NCBI RefSeq assembly: GCF_902859705.1
Contig: NZ_CADIJO010000005.1
Span: 248,001-312,000, forward strand
DNA: 64,000 nt
Direction: 5' to 3'
Source of the DNA: Achromobacter deleyi
Lineage (GTDB): Bacteria > Pseudomonadota > Gammaproteobacteria > Burkholderiales > Burkholderiaceae_B
Both the position numbers and the translations under genes were made by a program. Shown here one piece after another: positions 23,354 to 32,084 of the stretch (position 1 is the stretch's first letter; every line of letters starts with the position of its first letter). The notes beneath the pieces were generated by a model. The model worked only from the letters and a program-made list of their open reading frames with translations, did no database searches and had not been told where the DNA came from.

Positions 23354-23857
23354 ATGAACCCCTCCATGAACCGCCAGCAGCGCCGCATGCTCGAAAAGCA
23401 GCAGGCCCGCGTGCGCGCCACTCGCCGGCCGGACAGCCCGGCCCGCCTGCCGATGCTGATCAAGGCCCAGCAGACCCTGGCGCCGCTGGAAGCGATCATC
23501 GACCAGATCGAGCGCGACGGCACGATAACCACCGACGCCCGCGGCACGCCGATTTTCCACTGCGTCGCCGACGGCGAATGGTACGCCAGCGCGCCGGCTA
23601 TCTCGGGCATGGCCGACTTCTTCGATATGTGGGCCACCCGCCACGGCAGCCCGTTCAAGGCCGCAGCGCTGCGCCAGCTTGCCAACCGTTTGGACGTGGG
23701 CATGCCCATCGACGGGCCCCTGATGGCCGCCCTGCAGGCCGAGATACCCACCCTTCGCCGCATCGGCGCCGGCCTGACCCAGGCTGACGCGTCCGACCTG
23801 CTGCGCCAAACCCAAATCCTTGCCGAACTGGACGCCGCGCGCGCCACTGGAGCCTGA
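23354..23857 (+). CDS. Phage protein of unknown function, basic N-terminus
   Basis: 167 residues from ATG 23354 (another ATG at 23366). Begins with a highly basic 'NRQQRRMLEKQQARVRATRR' segment, then a helical globular part ('AQQTLAPLEAIIDQIERDG', 'WYASAPAISGMADFFDMWATRHGSPF'). The basic start could contact nucleic acid. It precedes the DUF551-like gene with a 1-base gap. Confidence 0.7.
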   Translation: MNPSMNRQQRRMLEKQQARVRATRRPDSPARLPMLIKAQQTLAPLEAIIDQIERDGTITTDARGTPIFHCVADGEWYASAPAISGMADFFDMWATRHGSPFKAAALRQLANRLDVGMPIDGPLMAALQAEIPTLRRIGAGLTQADASDLLRQTQILAELDAARATGA

Positions 23858-23858
23858 C

Positions 23859-24734
23859 ATGACCACCATTCCCGCCGGCTTCAAGCTGGTTCCGATTGAA
23901 CCGACTGATGCGATGGTCATTGAAGGCGTGAACGCCGGCCTGTCGCACAAGGACGAGCCGTATTTCATCTACGCCGCCATGCTTGCCGCCGCCCCTGCTG
24001 CACCGGCCTGCCTGACCTGCAACGACCAGGGCGCAGTTGGCATCATCCTGAACGCCGAACCGTGCCCGGACTGCGCCGCGCCCGCGGTGCCGGCCGATGG
24101 CTGGCTGCCCATCGAGAGCGCGCCCAAAACGGGCCGCACGCTGCTGCTTGGCTACCGGAATTCCCTCGGCAAATGGCGCACGGTTCGTGGGCAGTGGATG
24201 TCCTTCGACTACATCGCGAACCACTGGGAAGATCCTGACGATGTTGAGGAAGGTTGGTTCGAAACCGCCGTCGAAGCCGAGGAAATTCCGAATTGTTGGC
24301 GAATCACACCCACGCACTGGATGCCGCTGCCAGCCGAGCCTGGCGCCGCCCCTGCTGCCCCCGTATCCACGGTAGAGGATTCGCAGGATAGCCCCGTGGC
24401 TCTCGACCGGCTGGCCGACTACATCGCCGACAACTGGCCCGACAAAAAGTATGGCCTGGAGGAAATCTGCCAACGCTTGAACGCGACCTGGCCGGGCGCA
24501 TTCATGCCTGCCGTTGCCGCTCCCGCTGCTGGCGATGCGCTGGATGCGGCTCGGTGGAGATTCGTTCGCCGCAAGCTGTGCCTGACCGGAAACGGTGATG
24601 GAACGTGCGCCATGCAGGCGATCAATCTCCCGGCTTCGATACCAGGATGGCCTGAACCCGGTTCGGCCGTCGCCGAGTTCTGCGACGCGGCCATCGACGC
24701 CGCCATTGCAGCCCAACGTAAGGGGGATGCGTGA
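23859..24734 (+). CDS. Mosaic phage protein with zinc-ribbon pairs and DUF551-like segment
   Basis: 291 residues from ATG 23859. Residues 1-40 ('PAGFKLVPIEPTDAMVIEG') are a common phage opening. Near residues 48-70 a DnaJ-like 'CLTCNDQGAVG' and 'CPDC' pair could bind zinc. Residues about 80-130 carry the DUF551-like 'GWLPIESAPKTGRTLLLGYRNSLGKW' pattern. Pro/Ala linkers separate the parts, as in exchangeable phage modules. Functions of these modules are not known. Confidence 0.75.
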   Translation: MTTIPAGFKLVPIEPTDAMVIEGVNAGLSHKDEPYFIYAAMLAAAPAAPACLTCNDQGAVGIILNAEPCPDCAAPAVPADGWLPIESAPKTGRTLLLGYRNSLGKWRTVRGQWMSFDYIANHWEDPDDVEEGWFETAVEAEEIPNCWRITPTHWMPLPAEPGAAPAAPVSTVEDSQDSPVALDRLADYIADNWPDKKYGLEEICQRLNATWPGAFMPAVAAPAAGDALDAARWRFVRRKLCLTGNGDGTCAMQAINLPASIPGWPEPGSAVAEFCDAAIDAAIAAQRKGDA

Positions 24735-24955
24735 TGGCCTCTACGCCGAAAAGCAGGAGCGAGCGGGTCTACGAAAACGGCTATTCCTCCGGGTACGCCG
24801 CGGGCCGCAAATCCACCGCTTTAGCCGATCGCCTGTCTGTCGCGGAATTCAAGGCTGATTTCTACGGCCGACTGTTGCAGCGGGCGGTAGACGAACTGCA
24901 CGAAATGAAAGCCGCCCTTTCGGCCCAGCAGAGCGGCCAGGGCGCGGGGAGGTGA
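24734..24955 (+). CDS. Small helical phage protein
   Basis: 73 residues from ATG 24734; an in-frame GTG at 24731 could add one residue. Basic start, then 'SERVYENGYSSGYAAGRKSTALADRLSVAEFKADFYGRLLQRAVDELHEMKAAL', a helical amphipathic protein. Overlaps the preceding stop. No family recognised. Confidence 0.65.
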   Translation: MASTPKSRSERVYENGYSSGYAAGRKSTALADRLSVAEFKADFYGRLLQRAVDELHEMKAALSAQQSGQGAGR

Positions 24956-24957
24956 GC

Positions 24958-25533
24958 ATGGACGTAGCCGTCTTGTTCGCTCGTCAGGACAGTACCTACA
25001 AGACGCTGCCCGGCGTGGACGTATTCGACATCGAACGCGACGCCCGAACATTTCAGGGCGGCATGCCCGTGGTGGCGCACCCGCCGTGTCGTGCATGGGG
25101 CCGTCTCCGAGCCTTCGCTAATCCTCGCCCAGACGAAATGAACCTTGCCCGCTTAGCCGTGGCCCTGGTGCGCGAATTCGGCGGCGTCCTGGAGCATCCA
25201 GCTGGCAGCACGCTGTTGGATGCCCAGATGTTGCCGCGGCCTGGTGGCACCCGTGATCAGTACGGCGGTTGGACCTTTGCCGCACCGCAGATGTGGTGGG
25301 GGCACAAGGCTGAGAAAGCGACCTGGTTCTACATCGTGGGTGTAGCGCCTGTCGATATGCCACCCGTCCCCCTGGTTCTGGGAGAAGCAAGCCACGTCGT
25401 GCAGTCCCGCAAGCGTCAGGACTACCGCCCGCACATTACCAAGGCGGAACGTGAGCATACCCCCCCCCAATTGGCCGCGTGGCTTATCGAGGTAGCCCGG
25501 CGCTGCCGCATTGAGAAAAGGAAAGCAGCATGA
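24958..25533 (+). CDS. Phage protein with PPC motif, distantly cytosine-methyltransferase-like
   Basis: 191 residues from ATG 24958 (GGGGAGG site; GTG 24952 also in frame). Opens 'MDVAVLFARQDSTYKTLPGVDVFDIERDARTFQG' and has 'VVAHPPCRAWGRLRAFANP' near residues 40-58 and 'LEHPAGSTLLDAQMLPRPGG'. The PPC motif recalls the catalytic Cys loop of C5-cytosine methyltransferases. However, the protein is far too short and lacks the SAM-binding FxGxG motif, so enzymatic activity is doubtful. Confidence 0.65.
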   Translation: MDVAVLFARQDSTYKTLPGVDVFDIERDARTFQGGMPVVAHPPCRAWGRLRAFANPRPDEMNLARLAVALVREFGGVLEHPAGSTLLDAQMLPRPGGTRDQYGGWTFAAPQMWWGHKAEKATWFYIVGVAPVDMPPVPLVLGEASHVVQSRKRQDYRPHITKAEREHTPPQLAAWLIEVARRCRIEKRKAA

Positions 25534-26588
25534 CCCAACAAGACGACATCACCCAGCGCGAGCTGACGGCAGAGCATCACCTGAACGAGCTGATGCGCCT
25601 CACGCAACCCTGGCCGAACGCCACGATACCCTGCGCCACCGTGCGCTCGCATGTTGAGCAGGCGCTGTCCCAGGTGCGCGCCCCTGTAGCCGATGAGCGG
25701 GCGGCGGATACGCTCGCCGAACGCTTCGCACTGGCCCTTACTCCTGTCGCCTACACGACCAAGCGGGGCGCCGTCTATCGCGGAAAATCAACGCGGGTCG
25801 GAAGCGAGAACCTCTGCACCATCAGCCAGGCCGTCTACGAGTTTCGCGCCGCCCTGGCAAGCGCCCCTGTAGCCGATGTGCCGTTGACTCATCGTTGCGC
25901 CAACTGCGGTGCGGTGTTCCAGGGTGCCGGGTGCCCGTCGTGCCGGCTCGCCGCACCCGTGGCAAGCGCCCCTGTAGCCGAGCCGGGCACGATGGAGGAA
26001 ATCCACCGCCAGGAACGCGAGCGTTCACCGTGGGTGCTGCCGAAAGATCCGACGCTGCCTGATAGCGCCCCTGTAGCCGGGGAGGCGAAGAACTACCCAG
26101 GCGAAAACGTGGCCGAGCGGCTGGACAACATGGCCGACGACCAGCCGCCGGGGTCACAGGCGCAAAGTGATCTGTACGCGGCGGCCACGATCTGGCGCAA
26201 GCATATTGCTCATCGTGCCGCGCCCCAGGCCAGCGAGGCGGTGCGCACCCAGGTGCTGGCAGCGCTGGAGTCTGCGCAGCGATTCATCCGCAACGGCATC
26301 GAGTTTGGCTACATCCGCATGCCGGACGCTGACACGCCCGACCCTGCACACCGCACGCCAAGCCTGATCGACGCAGCTATCCGCTCACTCAAGACCCAGG
26401 CGGACAAGGACGGCGGCCAGCAGCGCGCCGGGGATGACTGCAAGCACGCTCGCGTCTATCGCGCTGGTGATCGTCAGGGCTACGCCTGCCCGGACTGCGG
26501 CGAGTTCGTGAGCGACTACGAAATACACCGTCGGCAGCGCTCCGCCCTTTCTGCCACCCAGCCCGAACAAGGGGAACGCGATGAATGA
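25530..26588 (+). CDS. Mosaic phage protein with two zinc-ribbon segments and repeated SAPVA linkers
   Basis: 352 residues. A Cys4 set 'CANCGAVFQGAGCPSC' lies near residues 120-140 and a second 'CKHARVYRAGDRQGYACPDCG' near residues 305-325. Four linkers read (S/R)APVA and are encoded by near-identical DNA, GCGCCCCTGTAGCCG, at 25678, 25861, 25966 and 26065. The other parts are helical and unassigned. The repeated linkers suggest module shuffling by recombination at these short repeats. The start overlaps the previous stop by ATGA. Confidence 0.75.
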   Translation: MTQQDDITQRELTAEHHLNELMRLTQPWPNATIPCATVRSHVEQALSQVRAPVADERAADTLAERFALALTPVAYTTKRGAVYRGKSTRVGSENLCTISQAVYEFRAALASAPVADVPLTHRCANCGAVFQGAGCPSCRLAAPVASAPVAEPGTMEEIHRQERERSPWVLPKDPTLPDSAPVAGEAKNYPGENVAERLDNMADDQPPGSQAQSDLYAAATIWRKHIAHRAAPQASEAVRTQVLAALESAQRFIRNGIEFGYIRMPDADTPDPAHRTPSLIDAAIRSLKTQADKDGGQQRAGDDCKHARVYRAGDRQGYACPDCGEFVSDYEIHRRQRSALSATQPEQGERDE

Positions 26589-26787
26589 CCACATCCCCTA
26601 CCCGACCAGTTGCAAGGACGCCCAGGGCCGCGTGTGGCATCCCTACGCGGTCGATTTCGACAGCCCGGATGGCACCTATGCATGCCACATCTACGCCATC
26701 AGCGATGAACACGCCCAATTGCAACTCGAAGCCCTCAAGGAAACCGGGCGCATCTCGGGGCAGGCTTTGGAGGTACATGATGAGTGA
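26581..26787 (+). CDS. Small phage protein of unknown function
   Basis: 68 residues, beta-rich: 'GRVWHPYAVDFDSPDGTYACHIYAISDEHAQLQLEALKETGRI'. It starts 8 bases before the end of the preceding gene and overlaps the methyltransferase-like gene at its end by 8 bases. Proteins with the 'YACHIYAISDEHA' type motif occur in phages of this group without known function. Confidence 0.7.
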   Translation: MNDHIPYPTSCKDAQGRVWHPYAVDFDSPDGTYACHIYAISDEHAQLQLEALKETGRISGQALEVHDE

Positions 26788-27271
26788 CGTAGCGATCCTG
26801 GACCCCTGCTGCGGCGGCCGGATGATGTGGTTCGACCGCCAGGATCAGCGCGCCCTGTTCGGCGATATCCGCAGCGAGGAACACACCCTGTGCGACGGCC
26901 GGGCCTTCAACATCACGCCGGATCTGAACATGGACTTCCGCGCCATGCCGTTCGCCGCCGACTCATTCAGCCTGGTGGTGTTCGATCCGCCCCACCTGCG
27001 CCGCGCCGGCCGGGATTCGTGGCTGCGCGCCAAGTACGGAATCCTGGGTGACGACTGGCAGGATGATCTGCGGCGCGGCCTGGCCGAGTGCTTCCGAGTG
27101 CTGAAGCCGGCCGGCGTGCTGATTTTCAAGTGGGCCGAGGTGCAAATCCCCGTCAGCCAGATCCTGGCGCTGACCGAGCACCGCCCGCTGTTTGGCCACA
27201 AGTCCGGCAAGCGCGAAAAGACCCACTGGCTGACGTTTATGAAGCCGGACACCGACAAGAAGGAGATGTAG
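26780..27271 (+). CDS. SAM-dependent methyltransferase-like phage protein
   Basis: 163 residues from ATG 26780, with TTGGAGG upstream; ATG 26777 would add one residue. 'AILDPCCGGRMMWFDRQDQRALFGDIR' gives a Rossmann-type first strand where the usual FxGxG is replaced by DPCCGGR. 'LVVFDPPHL' near residue 70 is a DPP[YFW]-like motif IV, and 'ECFRVLKPAGVLIFKW' resembles the 'LKPGG' strand. Probably methylates DNA or another substrate; the short length and His in place of Tyr in the catalytic tetrapeptide make an N6-adenine assignment uncertain. Confidence 0.75.
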   Translation: MSDVAILDPCCGGRMMWFDRQDQRALFGDIRSEEHTLCDGRAFNITPDLNMDFRAMPFAADSFSLVVFDPPHLRRAGRDSWLRAKYGILGDDWQDDLRRGLAECFRVLKPAGVLIFKWAEVQIPVSQILALTEHRPLFGHKSGKREKTHWLTFMKPDTDKKEM

Positions 27272-27325
27272 ATGGCACACGCAGCCCAACACCAAGCTCC
27301 GGCCGCGGCGCCGAAGGAGCAATGA
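27272..27325 (+). CDS. Possible 17-residue coupled leader ORF
   Basis: ATG 27272 lies 7 bases after AAGGAG and the frame ends with TGA overlapping the next ATG (ATGATG at 27322-27327). The peptide is Ala/Gln-rich. It may only serve to couple translation of the next gene; support is weak because of its size. Confidence 0.3.
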   Translation: MAHAAQHQAPAAAPKEQ

Positions 27326-27555
27326 TGCGACGACCGCAAATCGAGATCCAAAACGGGATTCCCGTACTGACCACCACGCAGGTCGGCGAACGCCTGGGCA
27401 TGAAGCCCTCTGTCGGCGACCTGCTAGCCCTTGGCATCGAGCCTGTGCAGCGGACCACGCTGGGATGCTACTGGGCACTCCGCGACATGCAGGCAATCCG
27501 CATCGCGGCGGCCAGGCGCGTGCTGCAGATGCAACCGGACGAGGTGAACCAATGA
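27325..27555 (+). CDS. Small phage DNA-binding-like protein, possible excisionase
   Basis: 76 residues from ATG 27325 with AAGGAG upstream. Begins with a 'IPVLTTTQVGERLGMKPSVGDLLALGIEPV' stretch that looks like a winged-helix or MerR-like start, and ends in a helix ('MQAIRIAAARRVLQM'). It is coupled to the DUF4224 gene by ATGA and lies two genes before the integrase, the usual site of an excisionase, but Xis identity is inference. Confidence 0.55.
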   Translation: MRRPQIEIQNGIPVLTTTQVGERLGMKPSVGDLLALGIEPVQRTTLGCYWALRDMQAIRIAAARRVLQMQPDEVNQ

Positions 27556-27803
27556 CCGAACGCGCCATTACCGAGACGTTCCTGAGCCCGGCCGAGGTCG
27601 CCGAGATGACCGGTATTCGGCGCGGCACGAAGGGCAAGCCCTACCCTGTCCTGCAGGTGGAATGGCTTCTCGCCCACGGATACCCGGCGCATGTGAACCG
27701 GGCCGGCCGGGCTATAGTCGCGCGCAGCGCCGTGGATGGCCAGCGCCAGCGCGCGGCCGAGCCGGCCAACGCCGAATGGACCCCTGACGCCTGGAGAGCA
27801 TGA
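27552..27803 (+). CDS. DUF4224 family phage protein
   Basis: 83 residues. Matches the DUF4224 pattern: 'FLSPAEVAEMTGIRRGTKGKPYPVLQVEWLLAHGYPAHVNRAGRAIVAR', a small winged-helix-like protein found next to integrases in beta- and gammaproteobacterial phages. It may help excision or regulation, but no function is proven to my knowledge. Its stop overlaps the integrase start by ATGA. Confidence 0.8.
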   Translation: MTERAITETFLSPAEVAEMTGIRRGTKGKPYPVLQVEWLLAHGYPAHVNRAGRAIVARSAVDGQRQRAAEPANAEWTPDAWRA

Positions 27804-28888
27804 GCATGGGGCGCAAGCCTACCCGCAATCGCCTGCCGCCTGGCATGCGCGCGCGCCACCGCGGCGCCAAGACGTACTACTACTTCGACCTGGGCGGCAA
27901 GCCGCGCAAGGAAGAGCCGCTGGGGTCCGACTTCGTCGAGGCCATGCGCCGCTGGGGCCAGCTCACGCAGCAGTCGGTCGGCGCCGCCGGCCAGGTAACC
28001 TTCCGCCAGGCCGCCAACCGATACTTCGCCGACATCGTGCCGACGAAGGCACCGCGCACGCAGGACGGGAACCAGATCGAACTCGAATTCCTGTGCGAGA
28101 TCTTCGACAAGCCGCCGGTGGCGCTGGAGTTGATCAAGCCTGTCCACGTCACCCGTTACATCCGCTGGCGCATGGGGAAAGCGGCGGACTGGTTCCGCGA
28201 GAAGGGCCGGCCCGTGCCGCCCGATGCCGGCCACGTGCGCGCCAACCGCGAAATCGCGCTGTTCAGCGCCATTTTCAACTACGCCCGCGAGATCGGCCTG
28301 ACCGACGCGCCGAACCCTGCCCAGGGCGTGCGCAAGAACAAGGAGCGCGGCCGCGACACCTACGTCGAGGACGACACCTATGCGCAGGTCTGGAAGGCCG
28401 CCGACGAGCCGCTGCAGGACGCCATGGACCTGGCCTACCTGGCGGGCCAGCGGCCGGCCGACACCCTGCGGTTTCTGGAGACGGACATGCGCGACGGCTT
28501 CCTGCATGTGCGCCAGGGCAAGACGGCCCAGAAGCTGCGCATCGAGATCACCGGCGAGCTGGCGCAGGTGGTCGACCGGATCAAGGCCAGAAAGGCCCGC
28601 TACCGCGCCGACAACAAGGTGGTCAGCCTGTACCTGGTGGTGAACGAATCCGGCCTTCCGCTGACGCCAGGCGCGCTGCGCGACCGGTTCGACAAGGCCC
28701 GCCAGGCGGCCGGCGTACCCAAGGCTGCGTTCCAGTTCCGCGACCTGCGCGCCAAGGCCGGCACCGACAAGACCGAAGCCGCGGGCGACATCCGCCAGGC
28801 CCAGAAACAGCTCGGCCATGGCTCGGTCACGACGACCGAAAAGTACGTCCGGCGCCGCAAGGGCGACAAGGCGGCGCCTACGCGGTAA
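27800..28888 (+). CDS. int: Tyrosine-type phage integrase
   Basis: 362 residues. N-terminal arm-binding part ('GMRARHRGAKTYYYFDLGGKPRKEEPLG'), SAM-like core-binding domain around residues 70-160, and catalytic domain after 190. Active-site residues are Arg218 (GQRPADTL), Arg317 in 'FRDLRAKAG', His340 in 'LGHGSVT' and the nucleophile Tyr349 in 'EKYVRR'. The box II His is replaced by Arg314, a variant tolerated in some phage integrases. It sits 80 bases from the tRNA gene that serves as attachment site. Confidence 0.95.
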   Translation: MSMGRKPTRNRLPPGMRARHRGAKTYYYFDLGGKPRKEEPLGSDFVEAMRRWGQLTQQSVGAAGQVTFRQAANRYFADIVPTKAPRTQDGNQIELEFLCEIFDKPPVALELIKPVHVTRYIRWRMGKAADWFREKGRPVPPDAGHVRANREIALFSAIFNYAREIGLTDAPNPAQGVRKNKERGRDTYVEDDTYAQVWKAADEPLQDAMDLAYLAGQRPADTLRFLETDMRDGFLHVRQGKTAQKLRIEITGELAQVVDRIKARKARYRADNKVVSLYLVVNESGLPLTPGALRDRFDKARQAAGVPKAAFQFRDLRAKAGTDKTEAAGDIRQAQKQLGHGSVTTTEKYVRRRKGDKAAPTR

Positions 28889-28894
28889 GCCGAT

Positions 28895-28924
28895 TTGCGG
28901 AAAAGGCCCAGGATTGCGGAAAAG
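28895..28924. repeat. Direct repeat, candidate integrase arm-type sites
   Basis: The 11-mer TTGCGGAAAAG occurs at 28895-28905 and 28914-28924, 19 bases apart, between the end of int and the tRNA. Paired short direct repeats flanking the core at this distance fit integrase arm-binding sites. Confidence 0.5.
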
Positions 28925-28928
28925 AAAA

Positions 28929-28964
28929 CGGGTCTTGGATTCCTCCAAGACCCGCGTCTTTCTT

Positions 28965-28965
<1 letters not shown>
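28929..28965. terminator. Strong bidirectional terminator between int and tRNA
   Basis: An 11-bp perfect stem CGGGTCTTGGA/TCCAAGACCCG (28929-28939, 28944-28954) has a TTCC loop. On plus it is followed by CGTCTTTCTTT, on minus by TTTTCTTT. It can stop both int transcription and transcription of the minus-strand tRNA. Confidence 0.85.
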
Positions 28966-29043
<78 letters not shown>

Positions 29044-29050
29044 AGGAAAC

Positions 29051-31318
<2,268 letters not shown>

Positions 31319-32084
31319 AGTCGCTTCCGTGGTCGTCGCAACCCGTTTGGGCATGTTGCACCGTACAACGCCGCCTCCGGGCAAAGGCCCTTTGCGGCGT
31401 CAATACGGGTAAAACTGGTGAATCGGCTGAGGCCCTGCGGCTGCGTTGTTCGCAGCGCCAGCTCTTGCGAGCCCGCTTGGCGCCGTTCCGGTGCAATACC
31501 GGCTGGGCGCCTGACGTGCATGGCCTCATCCGGCGGCGGAACCCGGGCGTTGGGGGGGCTGTCTGCCTATAAATAGGCTGTGCTTGCTAACGGGTCATTG
31601 CCCTTGGCAGCTAGATAGACACAGCACCCAAACCACAAACGCTACACGGAGATACCCGTCGCCGAACTGCGTAATTCACCGCTCAGCTATAGTAATTAAC
31701 TATGTAACAAATTTGACGCGCACGTCCGCTTTTTTTCCGCTGCGTCGCCCTGGGACTTTCCCGATCATCCGGTACTGGTCCGGGTCTCTCGCCCGAACTA
31801 CTGGCGATGCCACCGGCGACACTAGGCACTACTGCCATTACTGCTGGCCAATACCTGCTGGCGGATACTTCAGCCTGCCTGCCCGTCAAACTGCATAACT
31901 ATTAGATTCCGGCGGCGGCAATAGATTCCGCTCACCGTATTTTTTCCTGCTCTCTTTCCCTGCTCTCTTTTCTCTACTCTCGAGCTACTGCCCGACGCTT
32001 CCCAACAGATTCAGCTGATATTCAGTACTGCAAAATCTGCTACCAACGCCTGTTTGCTGCGGAAAACCCTTGATTTTACCGCAT
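31319..32084. other. 766-base intergenic region between dnaG and rpoD
   Basis: No believable gene. It must hold the rpoD 5' leader and promoters. It includes an AT-rich island at about 31680-31715, a CCTATAAATAGG inverted repeat at 31567-31578, and pyrimidine-rich tracts around 31940-31985. No -10/-35 pair could be fixed with confidence. The length is greater than in E. coli, where internal rpoD promoters lie within dnaG. Confidence 0.5.

Noticed and set aside
31584..31898. A 104-residue plus-strand frame in the dnaG-rpoD gap
   Set aside because: Thr/Arg/Ser-rich, no ribosome site, no family look; the region is AT-variable leader sequence.
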